Shown piece by piece: positions 1 through 9,192 of a stretch of 14,364 nt of DNA. Location: positions 2,998,198 to 3,012,561 of the forward strand of contig NW_003101677.1 in NCBI RefSeq assembly GCF_000003855.2. The letters run 5' to 3'. This DNA comes from Blastomyces gilchristii SLH14081. Its lineage: Eukaryota; Ascomycota; Eurotiomycetes; Onygenales; Ajellomycetaceae. Both the position numbers and the translations under genes were made by a program. The first letter of the stretch is position 1, and each line of letters begins with the position of its first letter. The notes beneath the pieces are model-generated. The model did no database searches, was not told where the DNA came from, and worked only from the letters and a program-made list of their open reading frames with translations.

Positions 1-1354
1 CTTCTTTGAAAGTCACTCAATGATCTGTGAATAAGAGATTTATATATATAACATTCTTTCACTGCAGCTTCTATTCTCTTGTAAAGAAATTGAATAAAGA
101 ACTTCAATTCTGTATGACTATCAAGATCTGAACAGATTGACAAAGAAAGATTGTTATTTCTTATCTCTTATTAATGAAACTCTAGCATATATCAGATAAG
201 CTCAATGATTTACAAAGCTAGATATTATTACTGTATTTTATAAGATTTATATCACTGAAGAAGATGAATAACTTACAGCATTCTGAATATATTATAATCT
301 CTTTAAATAAGTAGTCACACTCTTTGAACTGACTAATGCTCTCAGTACATTTCAGAAGTATATTAACTAAGCATTTCAAGATTTTCTTGATAAGTTTATA
401 TCTGTATATCTAGATAACATTCTCATCTTCACTGATGAATTCAGAAAGAACTATCAGAAATATGTACAGAGAGTATTACAATAATTACAAGAAGCAGAAC
501 TATCAATAGATATTAACAAGTGTAATTTTAAAGTCAAGAGTATAAAATATCTAGGTTTTATCATAGAAGCTGGTAAGAGAATTTGAATGAATTCTATCAA
601 GATCTTTATTATTCTTGAATGAGAAGCTTCATATACTGTGAAAGATATATAAAGCTTTATCAGATTTACTAACTTCTATCAGTGATTTATACAAAACTTC
701 TCAGATATTATAAGATCACTTACAGAACTTATTAAGAAGAACACAGTATTTCAGTGATCAGCAGACACTGAAGCTGCATTTATATAAATGAAGAGAATAT
801 TCCTTAATATCTCTCTATTAATAATATTTAATTCTGATTATAAGATAGTTATTGAAGCTAACTTCTCTATCTATGTCACAGAAGAAGCTATATTGTAATA
901 TAATAATGAAGATATCTTATAATTATACATCTTTATATCTAAGAAACTAAGTTCTGCTGAATGTAATTATAAGATCTATGATAAGAAACTTCTTATAATT
1001 ATACACTGTTTAGAAGAATAAGATTCTGAACTCTAAAGTATCTTCAAATTTGAGATAATCATAGATTATAAAAATCTCAAGTATTTTATAATCATCTGCA
1101 AGCTTACTGAACATCAGATGTAATAATTTAAGCTATTAAGTTATTTTCATTTCACTATACAATATCACTCTGACAGTCAGAACTTAATAACAGATACTCT
1201 CTTACAATGAGAGTAAGATATACCTTTCAATGTAATAGACATCTGTTAAATGAACTGAGAATATGACCTTCTAGATCTGAAGATATTAGTTGATTAAGAT
1301 ACAATAACTTATAATACTATACATGCTTCTCTGATTAGAACACTCTCTCTTTAA

Positions 1355-1430
1355 ACTGCTACTGATATTAACACTGATACTGACATTATCACTGACACTG
1401 ACATCAATACTGACACTGATACTGATATCT
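1355..1430 (+). repeat. ACTGAY minisatellite coding for a Thr-Asp linker
   Basis: Imperfect repetition of ACTGAT/ACTGAC with interspersed ATT/ATC/AAC codons, in the pol frame of element A. It encodes a run of TD pairs between RNase H and the integrase zinc-binding region. The equivalent site in element C (about 9930-9970) carries a shorter run, and element B (about 4640-4670) has almost none. It is therefore a length-variable linker, and the likely main source of the spacing difference between A and C. Confidence 0.8.
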
Positions 1431-2934
1431 CAACATCTTCTGAATCTACACTGAATGAATTATGACATATAACAGCTCAAACTGATGAACTTCTTCAAGC
1501 ACTCACTGAAGCAGTATGTTAAGAAGTACTCTGATTTCTCTCAGAACTATGTATAAGAACTGACATCTCAGAATACTTAATCAATGATAATAACACTCTG
1601 TAATTTCATGAATAATATTGAGTCTCTCACTCTGAACTCTTATGCACTCAGATAATGCAAGAGATGCATGATTCATGTATAATCAGTCACTCAGATTGTA
1701 AGTAATTGTATCAAATAATCTCTTGAGAGTTCTACTGATTTGAGATATTAGACAGTATCAGATGTTTTATTCAAAACTGCAACTATTATTCTTTTATCAT
1801 CTTATAAAAGAACTGTAGAAAAGGCCTACTGAAATCACTCAAAGTCTGTGATAGAATCTGATAAGATGTAGTAATTAACTTCAGTGTTGATCTCTCTGAG
1901 AGTAAGAGTTATAGAAAAATTTTGATCATTATAAACTGATTGAGCAAAGATGTAATATTAAAATCTTGTAACAAGATAAATACTAAACAAGTTACTGAAG
2001 TCTTTCTACAGAGCTCATTCTATTAGATGCATGAATTACTGAGATCTATAGTCTTGAATCAGAGTTATTAATTCATAAGTACTCTCTGAACAAGAATCTG
2101 TCAAGTTCTCAAGATTATATACTGTTTATCAACTGCCTATCACTCTGAGACTGATGATGCATCAGAATAAATAATTCAGACTGTAAAGAACTATCTGTAT
2201 AAGTTCTGTAATTATTTATAAAATAATTGATATGATCTTCTTCCACATGCAGAGATTGCTATCAATAATTGAGATACTGTTTTAACAGATATAAGCCTGT
2301 TCTTTCTTACACATAGTTATTACATAAAAGTGTTGAATCTTCTAGAGATTACACAGTTCACACTGAATCTCTGCAGTTCAATTCGGATTGCTGATAATAT
2401 AGTAATGAAGCTCTGAGATATCTGCAACTGAGCAGAAGTCTTCATAATAAGCACTAAATAAGATTAAGAAGATTAAATCAATATTTACTGAGATTTCACT
2501 GAGTAATATAAGATAGAAAATCTGATGTGATTGAATCTTAAGAATATACAGATCACACACTTATCTCATATACTAAATCATTATCATGCTAAGTATAAAG
2601 TGATAGAAGTTCTAGACAGTTATAACTACTATTTTGACATATCATTAGAGATTCATGATGTCTTTTATATAAGCTTACTCTGTTATATCATCACTGATCT
2701 GTTCTCTTCTCAACTGACTTTCAACTGTCAGTCACTAGAGATCATAGAAGAAGATAATGAACTTGAATAAAACATTGAAGATATTCTTGATAAGAGACTC
2801 TGCAGCTGTGACTGATAATATCTTGTGAAATAAGTCAGCTATAATCATCTAATCTGAACTCTGAGCTCTGTGTTATTTAAAACAGCAGCTCTTAATTAAT
2901 GAGAACTACACACTTATAATTCTATATCACTTTT

Positions 2935-2950
2935 AAAAAGAGAGAGTTAA
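2935..2950 (+). other. Polypurine tract of element A, overlapping the pol stop codon
   Basis: A purine-rich run ending in TTAA directly before the LTR. It is the expected primer site for plus-strand DNA synthesis. Read in the pol frame it encodes K-R-E-S-stop, and the stop codon's last base is adjacent to the first base of the LTR. Element C has the equivalent (K-R-E-N-stop) at 8035-8049. Confidence 0.8.
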
Positions 2951-3018
2951 TGTAATGAGCTGCATCTGATCAATTATATAGACTATTTTATTACACTTTA
3001 TAGATTTCACTGAAATCT

Positions 3019-3071
3019 CTGATTCTCAGTCACTGATTCTCAGTCACTGATTCTCAGTCACTGATTCTCAG
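3019..3071 (+). repeat. 14-bp tandem repeat inside the LTR of A
   Basis: Three perfect copies of CTGATTCTCAGTCA (3019-3032, 3033-3046, 3047-3060) and a fourth partial one. Other LTRs in the window carry only one or two related CGATTCTCGG-like blocks, so the array expanded in this subfamily or copy. Confidence 0.9.
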
Positions 3072-3083
3072 CTGAAAAACTCA

Positions 3084-3165
3084 CAGAATTTCTATTCTTC
3101 TGCTCTGAAGCTTTACTGTATATGCAGAATTTCTATTCTTCTACTCTGAAGCTTCACTGCATACA
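3084..3165 (+). repeat. 41-bp direct duplication inside the LTR of A
   Basis: Two adjacent copies (3084-3124 and 3125-3165) of a block beginning CAGAATTTCTATTCTTCT, differing at a few transition sites. The LTR of E (about 6826-6875) has a related but shorter duplication of TCTATTCTT...GAAGC, which supports a close relation of A and E. Confidence 0.85.
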
Positions 3166-3289
3166 CATATAAATATTTACTTCAATCACTGATTTCTGTA
3201 CTTTCTCTTTTTTCCTTCTCTATCATTTTTCACTTTTATATTATAAGATCTATATATTATACTGATCTATTCAGCGTAGACTTCTTACA

Positions 3290-5944
3290 AGAATATCTTT
3301 AATCTTTTATTTAAGTTTATTATTTCTTTCTATAATCTCTGATAATTGTCAGTTAGAGATTAGTTGAGAAGAGAATAAGTCAGTAACAGTATAGCAGAGT
3401 AAGCTTATATAAAAGATATTGTAAATTTCTGATAGAGTATTAAGACAGTAGTTATAACTATCTAGAACTTCGATCACTTTGTATTTAATATAATAATAGT
3501 TCAGTGTATGAGATAAGTATATAATCTGTATATTTTTAAGATTTAATTATATTAGATCTTCTATCTTATATTATTCTATAGAATTTTGTTAAACATTGAC
3601 TTAATTCTCTTAATCTTATTTAGTACTTGTCATGAAGACTTCTACTCAGTTATAAATATCTCAGAGCTTTATTACTATATTATCAGTGATCTGAATTAAA
3701 CTGTGAAAGTTCAGTATGAATTGTATAATCTTCAAAAGATTCAACATCTTTATGTAATAACTATGTGTAAGAAAGAATGAGCTTATATTTATTAAAACAG
3801 TATCTCAGTCATTGATAATAATTTCTGTATATAGAAGAATATTATATCAATCATCTTATAAATAATTACAGAACTTATAAAGATAATTTTTTACAGTTTA
3901 AATTATTTATTCTGATGTATTATCAGTCTCAGAGTGATAAGCAGTTAATAAACAGTGTATAATTTTAAAAACTTGACAGATTCTTGTTCAGAGAGTACTT
4001 ATAAAATAGTAATCTTAGTCAAATACTATGAATCTCAGTAAGTCATACATCTAATAGAATAAGCTTTATAAGAAAGCTTTGAGAATCTGTTCAGTATTTA
4101 TCTTGTTATAAGATTTTAATATTATATCTTTACTTAATTAATAACAATCAGAATATTCTTATAATTCTTACTCTTAGTGAGATTAACAGTGAAGTTCATA
4201 ACTATATCTCATCAGATTCTATTAGAGATATTAAGTAATTTCAGTAGATTCTTTTTACACTTCTTTTATAAAATGATAGAAGAATATTAGCAGCAGATTC
4301 AGATACAACATCTGACAATATTCAATATCTCAGATTAGTAGAACTTTTGAGAGATTATTTAATATAGTTATTTACAATCTGAATGATCAGTTCTATATAA
4401 ATTATGTATCTTTTACAGTATTTAGATATGTAAGAGTTCAGACTGAGAGACTCAGCATTATTTATAAAATTACAGAGTAATTATTATTAATTAAGTATTC
4501 TGAGATGTCAGTTTTTATACATAGTTCTGAGAAGAATTAAGATACTTGTTGATATACTGCTTCAGTAAGTATTTAAAGAAGTTCATCAGTTTAAGCTATT
4601 ATACATTACAGCTTATTTAGTGTAGATTTAAGAGAAGTTAAGTTATTAGTAACAGTTTGAAGAGATAGTATTCTAATTGAAGATATGTATATAATATCAT
4701 GAGATGTTTTATTATAATCAACTAGTATTTTCAGATTCAGAAGTCAGTGCTCTCAGTTTATTCTATGAATATCTATTATGTCAGAAGATATATCTTACTC
4801 TTATTATAAGAGAGTATTTATTATCAAGTTCTGACTGCTGAGATGATAGTGTATTATGAAATAAAAACAGCTTAATAGTTCAGATCAGCACATCTGTTAT
4901 TCAGTAAGCTTATAGATAATTATGAAACACTTAAGAATCTTATAATCTATAATTATCTTAAATTTGAAGATATTTCAGAGTTCAGAGTCTTATTCTTCTA
5001 GATAGTGTACTATTATAAGAAGTTTCTTATCATAGATCTCATAATTGCACTTAATAGAACTCAGTTTCTTAAAAATGAAGATGTATAATTATAAGATATT
5101 TTATTATTTTATTGTAATATAACTTCTTCTGTAATATAGTCAGAGAAGTCAGCTTCAATAACTGTTTCACAATCAGAGTTAAATATTATTAGTAGAGAGA
5201 TATTAATGAATATCTTCTTTATATATATAAATATAGCTTCAGTATCTACTAATCATTGAAATACTAAGTTCTTCTTAATAAGTTCTATAAGTAATCTAGC
5301 AATATCTGAGAAGTGTCATATAAATTATCAATAGAAGTTAGTAAATTCAATGAAGCTTTATACATCTTTCACAGTGTATAAAGCTTTCTATTCAAGAGTA
5401 GTAGAAACTTTCTCAGAGTTTATTCAGATTCCCTTATCAGCTTTTATAATAAAATTCAGATACTGTATACTCTTGACTTTAAAATTATACTTGTCTATGT
5501 CTATCAGTAGTTTTACTTGTTGTAGTTATTATAGTACTTTTTAAACATGTTCTTGATACTCTTTTCTGAACTCATCAGTAAAGATGAGAATATTATCAAG
5601 ATAAGTAGATATAAACTTATTAAGAAAATCTCAATGTACTTAGTTAATATACTTCTAAAATATACTGAGAGTATTAATTAATTCAAAAGATATGACTACT
5701 CATTTAAAGACATTATATTATATTCAGAATGCTATAAGCTACTTATCTTCTTCAGTAATACAAATCTTATGAAAAGTAATAATGATATCTAACTTTATAA
5801 ATCATTGAGCTTATCTGATACATGCTAGAGTTTCATTAATAAGAGATAAAGAATATCAGTATTTCTTTATCAATTTGTTCAATTCTTAATAGTTTATACA
5901 GAATTGAAGTTCTTCATCTAATTTCTTTACAAAGAGAATAGAAG
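3290..5944 (-). pseudogene. Element B: decayed gypsy pol fragment (integrase to RT)
   Basis: Minus-strand copy of the same family, collinear with element C from its integrase/chromodomain junction (C about 8174) to the N-terminal part of RT (C about 11250). Reading the minus strand, KYKVIEVLDSYN is recognisable at about 3451-3486 and YLDNILIFT ends at 5603. These two lie in different frames, so unlike A this copy has at least one net frame-changing indel besides its many stops. The chromodomain and LTR end is missing at 3290, where element A abuts. The other side is cut at 5944 within RT by an unrelated segment. B is probably the oldest of the large copies: it is interrupted by A and is the most degenerate. 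An empty site for the SINE found in C can be read at about 4280-4300. Confidence 0.88.
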
Positions 5945-6451
5945 CTAGACTGGCCGCTGAGACCATGAATTTCATGTTTGATCTCATTTGATCTGGTTTC
6001 ATACATTTCTTGGCATGAATCCCGCTGAGACTAGTCATTAAAAAAACATGCAAAGTGACTATATATGAGATCTTAAAATGAAACCATGACTTGAAAAAAA
6101 TGAGAAAGTGATCTCATTTGATCTCATTTAGTCTCATTCTTGATGTAAAGTGACTATTTTTAGACATTTTAAGGTTTTTTTAGACTATTTTTAATTTTTT
6201 AAAAAGTAACACTTTTTGGTAACACTTAAATGAGATTTAAAGTCATTTAAAGCAATAAAAATAATTTAAATTGAGAAGTGGAAATCATGGTCTTATTTGA
6301 AAAATGTGATAAGAGTAGACAGTAAGTCTCACTGAGACAGTATGAGACTACTATCTAATGTTAAAACCGTGTAATGGAATCGGTCGAATTGATAATAAGA
6401 CTATCAAAAAATCTGGTCCTGGTCTCAGACACGGTCACACGGTCAGTCTAG
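5945..6451. mobile_element. MITE-like segment with terminal inverted repeats
   Basis: About 500 bp unrelated to the gypsy copies. The left end CTAGACTGGCCGCTGAGACC (5945-5964) reappears inverted at the right end (6421-6451) as CTAGACTGACCG, a short extra piece, then CTGAGACCA. The termini therefore form an imperfect inverted repeat with one arm expanded by a GACCGTGT doublet. A TA dinucleotide lies next to each arm (5946-5947, 6449-6450), compatible with a Tc1/mariner-type non-autonomous element; CTAG duplication is the alternative. Inside, GATCTCATTTGATCT occurs at 5980-5994 and 6110-6124, and AAAGTGACTAT at 6052-6062 and 6147-6157. No coding capacity is visible. CC, GG and CG are still present, so it is far less mutated than its neighbours. 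Confidence 0.55.
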
Positions 6452-6721
6452 TCTCAGAGTAATAAGCAGTTGATAAATAGTATATAATCTTGAAAACTTA
6501 ACAGATTCTTATTCAGAGAGTGCTTATAAATTAATAATCTTAATCTGATACTATAGATCTCAGTAATTCATACATTTAATAGAATAAACTTTATAGAAAG
6601 ACTTCAGTGACCTATTCAGTATTTATTTTATTTCAAGATTTTAACATTATATCTTTACTCAATCAGTTAACAATGATCAGAGTATTCTTATAACTCTTAC
6701 TCTCAGAGAGATTAATAGTGA
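6452..6721 (-). pseudogene. Fragment D: decayed gypsy integrase segment
   Basis: A 270-bp minus-strand piece collinear with B 3929-4197 and with C about 8815-9085, that is, the integrase core between the two conserved Asp regions. It is not a continuation of B, which stops in RT at 5944. It must be a second copy or a rearranged piece. It is interrupted at 6721 by the LTR of element E. The 5 bp before that LTR (AGTGA) would be one side of the target duplication; no partner is visible. Confidence 0.8.
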
Positions 6722-7013
6722 TGTAGCAGGCTGCGTCTGATCATAAGACTATTTCATTACACTTCATAGATTTCTGCTGAAAGCTCCGATTCTCGGTCAT
6801 TAATTCTCAGCTGAAGAACTCACGGAGTTTCTATTCTTTTATTCCGAAGCATCTATTCTTCCACTCTGAAGCTTTATCTCATATGTGAATAAATATTTAC
6901 TCTGATCACTAATTCTCACACTTTCTCTTTTGTTTTCCTTCTCTAATGTTTTTCACTTTTATTATATACAATCTATATATTAATACTGATCTATTCAGTG
7001 AAGGCCTCTTATA
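6722..7013 (+). repeat. 5' LTR of element E
   Basis: Starts TGTAGCAGGCTGCGTCTGATCA and ends CCTCTTATA by alignment with the right LTR of element C. It is followed by a leader that matches the sequence after the LTR of C, so it is a 5' LTR in plus orientation and not a solo LTR. It retains several CG and CC/GG pairs (for example CTCCGATTCTCGG near 6796), so it is less mutated than the LTR of A. Confidence 0.85.
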
Positions 7014-7142
7014 CTTGAAAAATGTTCATTGTCTTCTCATTAGAAATGATTACTTATTATGAAGGTTGAACATGCTCGCAAAGCTAAGCATAGATAAAAA
7101 TGTCATCAGTTTATTAACTAATCAAGATTAATATATTAATAG
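7014..7142 (+). pseudogene. Element E leader fused to a gag fragment (internal deletion)
   Basis: 7014-7057 matches the post-LTR leader of element C (minus strand, 13538 to about 13494). From ATGAAGG at 7059 the match jumps to gag of C, running from 12999 to about 12917, including the ATCATCAGTT...AATCAAGATTAATATAT stretch. About 490 bp present in C is missing from E at this join. After 7142 similarity to gag ends. This is a remnant with no coding potential; either E is an internally deleted copy or its subfamily had a shorter leader. Confidence 0.7.
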
Positions 7143-7601
7143 TCAATTGTGTTGATGATTACTACATCTACTCTAGTCACGTGCTATCTCAACTCTATTT
7201 AATATAACTCGCGTAGATGGATTACATATAATTAAACAGACTATATAACTGTGTCTGAGATCAGAATTAAACTTTATAGTTATTATATTATCTAAAAGTA
7301 TTACTTCTGATTATAATTTATGTTCATCACATTGATTTCAAATCATATTATTTCAAATATTAAAGGTCTCAGATTCACTTTTCAAATAAAAGTCTAGTCT
7401 TAAATAAAGAATATGTTTGAATTCTTAGTTACATTTTCATTCTGATCTCATTATTGAGAATAATATTAAATAAGACTATAAAATTATTTCTCACTTATAT
7501 AATATTATAACATAGTACTCATTTGTTGAAAATTCAATAGAGAGTGTTATTAAGTATTATTACTTTTCTAAACATAGATTATAATTCATATAATTTTAAT
7601 T

Positions 7602-7680
7602 ATAAAAAAAATATAAAATATAAAAAAAACAAAAAAATAAAAAATAAAACAAAAAAAATAAAAAATAAAAACTAAAAAAA
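7602..7680 (+). repeat. A-rich low-complexity tract
   Basis: About 80 bases made almost only of A runs broken by single T or C. It could be a decayed poly(A) tail of a retroposon in plus orientation, or simple low-complexity DNA. Confidence 0.8.
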
Positions 7681-7722
7681 TCAAGATTATAGAGCTGTAG
7701 TACTTTTAAAATACTTACTTCT

Positions 7723-7727
7723 CAAAG
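7723..7727. repeat. Probable target-site duplication of element C, left copy (CAAAG)
   Basis: CAAAG before the left LTR and CAGAG (13846-13850) after the right LTR differ by one G/A transition. This is compatible with a 5-bp duplication altered by the same mutation process that damaged the element. Confidence 0.55.
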
Positions 7728-8034
7728 TGTAAGAGGTCTACGCTAAATAGATTGATATAATATATAGATCTTATATAATAAAGAGAAAAACATTAGAGAA
7801 GAAAAGAAAGAGAAAGTGTGAGAATCAGTAATCAGAGTGAATATTTATACATGTATATAATAATATATACAGTGAAGCTTCGGGGCGGAAGAATCTATAC
7901 GCGTTTATAGTGACTGAGGATCAGTGATTAAGAATGGCTGAGAATCAGAGTGTATACATTCAAGAATGAAGTGATTGAAATCTGTGAAGTGTAACAGAAT
8001 AGTCTATATCATTGATCAGACACAGCCTGTCACA
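7728..8034 (-). repeat. 3' LTR of element C (307 bp)
   Basis: Lies next to the polypurine tract, so it is the 3' LTR on the minus strand. By eye it differs from the partner LTR at about 48 of 307 positions, all but one being transitions. Its half nearest the interior has lost most of the CG and CC/GG pairs still present in the partner LTR at 13690-13845. Confidence 0.92.
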
Positions 8035-8049
8035 TTAGTTCTCTCTTTT
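8035..8049 (-). other. Polypurine tract of element C with the pol stop codon
   Basis: On the minus strand AAAAGAGAGAACTAA lies directly before the LTR start TGTGAC. It gives K-R-E-N-stop in the pol frame, the same arrangement as in element A. Confidence 0.75.
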
Positions 8050-9176
8050 CAGAAGCAGTTCTCATCAGTCAAGAGCTGCTGTTTCATATAATGTGAAACT
8101 CAGAGTTCAGGTCAGACAATTATACTCAACTCATTTCATAAGATATTATCAGCTGTGACTGTGAGATCTCATATCAAGAATATTCTCAATCTCTTACTCA
8201 AGCTCATTATCTTCTTCTATAATACCTGGTGACTGTTAGTCAGAAGTCAGTTGAGAAGGAAATAAATTAATGATAGTACAGTGAAGCAAGCTTGTATAAA
8301 AGACATTATAAATCTCTGATGATATGTTAAGATAATAGTTATAACTATCTAGAACTTCTATCACTTTATACTTTGTATAATGATAATTCAGTGTGCAGAA
8401 TGAGTGTGTGATCTATATATTCTTAAGATTCAATTATATCAGATCTTCTATCTTATATTATTCAGTGAGATCTCAGTGAACATTGATTTAATCTTCTTGA
8501 TTCTGTTTAGTACTTGCTATGAAGAATTCTGCTTAATCACAGATATCTCAGAGTTTTATTACTATATTATCAGTGATCTGAATTGAACTGCAGAGGTTCA
8601 GTATGAACTGTATAATCTCTAGAATATTTAACACTTTTATGTGATAATTGTATATAAGTAAGAATGAGCTTACATCTGTTGAGACAGCATCTCAATCATT
8701 AATAGTGACCTCTATATGTAGAAGAAGATCATATCAATTATCTTATAAGTAGTTATAGAACTTATAAAGGTAATTCTTTACAGTCTGAATTACTTGTTCT
8801 GATGCATCATCAGTCTCAGAGTGATAGATAGTTAATAAACAGTGTGTAATCTTAAGAACTTGACAAATTCTTATTCAGAAAGTGCTTATAAATTGATAAC
8901 TCTGATCTGATACTAGAGATCTCAGCAATTCATGTATCTGATAGAATGATCTTCTTAGAAAAGCTTTAGCAACTTGTTTAGCATTTATCTTGTCACAGAG
9001 TTTTAATATTACACTCTTACTTAATCAGTTCATGATGACCAGAACATTTCTACAGCTCTTACTTTCAGAAAGATCAACAGTGAAGTTAATTACTACATCT
9101 TATCAGATTCTATTAGAGATATCAAGCAGTTTTAGCAGATCTTTTCTACAGTTCTTTCACAAGATGATGAAGAAAC

Positions 9177-9192
9177 AACAGTTACAGTTTCA
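9177..9192. repeat. Target-site duplication of the SINE, left copy
   Basis: AACAGTTACAGTTTCA, identical over 16 bp to 9564-9579. The matching empty site in element B (about 4280-4297, AGCAGCAGATTCAGATA) shows only one copy of the target. Confidence 0.93.

Larger units (their letters stand above)
2..2950 (+). pseudogene. Decayed gypsy pol of element A (RT, RNase H, integrase, chromodomain)
   Basis: Remnant of a polyprotein that reverse-transcribes and integrates the element. Landmarks all lie in frame 2. RT palm reads VYLDNILIFTD (401-436; the second Asp of YLDD is now Asn). RNase H contains [19 protein letters not shown] (938-994). An integrase zinc-binding region has HDS near 1660 and CFIQNC near 1762. 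The integrase core reads DVVINFSVDLSESK (from 1865; catalytic Asp now Asn), LSTAYHSETDDASE near 2118 and HAEIAINN near 2248. The GPY/F-like module spans about 2531-2770. The chromodomain (about 2771-2896) keeps ILDKRL and YLVK. Many stops interrupt the frame, typically TGA or TAA where family members have Trp, Arg or Gln, but I see no net frameshift between position 401 and the stop at 2948-2950. Confidence 0.93.
1..3289 (+). mobile_element. Element A: Ty3/gypsy chromovirus, 3' part with 3' LTR
   Basis: The 3' half of an LTR retrotransposon: pol from reverse transcriptase to chromodomain, then a polypurine tract and one LTR. The window begins inside the RT domain, so gag, protease and the 5' LTR should lie to the left. 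Immediately after the LTR the sequence becomes the interior of element B on the opposite strand. The simplest reading is that A inserted into B. In that case AGAAT at 3290-3294 would be the right-hand copy of a 5-bp target duplication, with its partner outside the window. All domain order is typical of fungal chromoviruses. The copy cannot encode active protein. Confidence 0.93.
2951..3289 (+). repeat. 3' LTR of element A (339 bp)
   Basis: Starts TGTAATGAGC after the polypurine tract and ends CTTCTTACA, giving TG...CA termini. It aligns with the LTRs at 6722-7013, 7728-8034 and 13539-13845 through shared blocks (the region after TCTGATCAA, the run before TTTCTCTTTT, and the TATATATTATACTGATCTATTCAG segment near the end). 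It is longer than the LTRs of C because it contains two internal tandem duplications, so it belongs to a different LTR subfamily, closer to that of element E. Confidence 0.9.
7143..7727. other. Unassigned AT-rich DNA between elements E and C
   Basis: No reading frame of note, no match to the gypsy copies, and no pol III boxes. It holds two CG-containing spots (CACGTG near 7179, CTCGCG near 7208) in otherwise CG-free DNA, and ends with an A-rich tract. It may be the tail of a truncated retroposon or old intergenic sequence. Confidence 0.5.

Noticed and set aside
2378..2560. Minus-strand open stretch of 60 codons, with a close relative on the plus strand at 8404-8586
   Set aside because: Both are antisense to the same integrase C-terminal region of elements A and C. 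The similarity is explained by the elements being homologous, and the composition is that of mutated repeat DNA.
2531..2770. 79-codon plus-strand frame as a separate small gene
   Set aside because: It is in frame with, and aligns to, the module between integrase and chromodomain of pol; it is only a stop-free piece of the pseudogene.
3019..3165. A CRISPR-like or regulatory repeat array
   Set aside because: The repeats are contiguous without spacers and sit inside an LTR; they are ordinary tandem duplications.
5350..5544. Plus-strand open stretch of 64 codons
   Set aside because: It is antisense to RT of element B, with no start context or family resemblance.
7120..7689. An 11-bp direct repeat (AATCAAGATTA at 7120-7130 and 7679-7689) as target duplication of a retroposon with the A-rich tail
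   Set aside because: Similarity to gag of element C continues past 7130 to about 7142, and the sequence after 7689 does not continue gag, so the repeat does not bracket a clean insertion.
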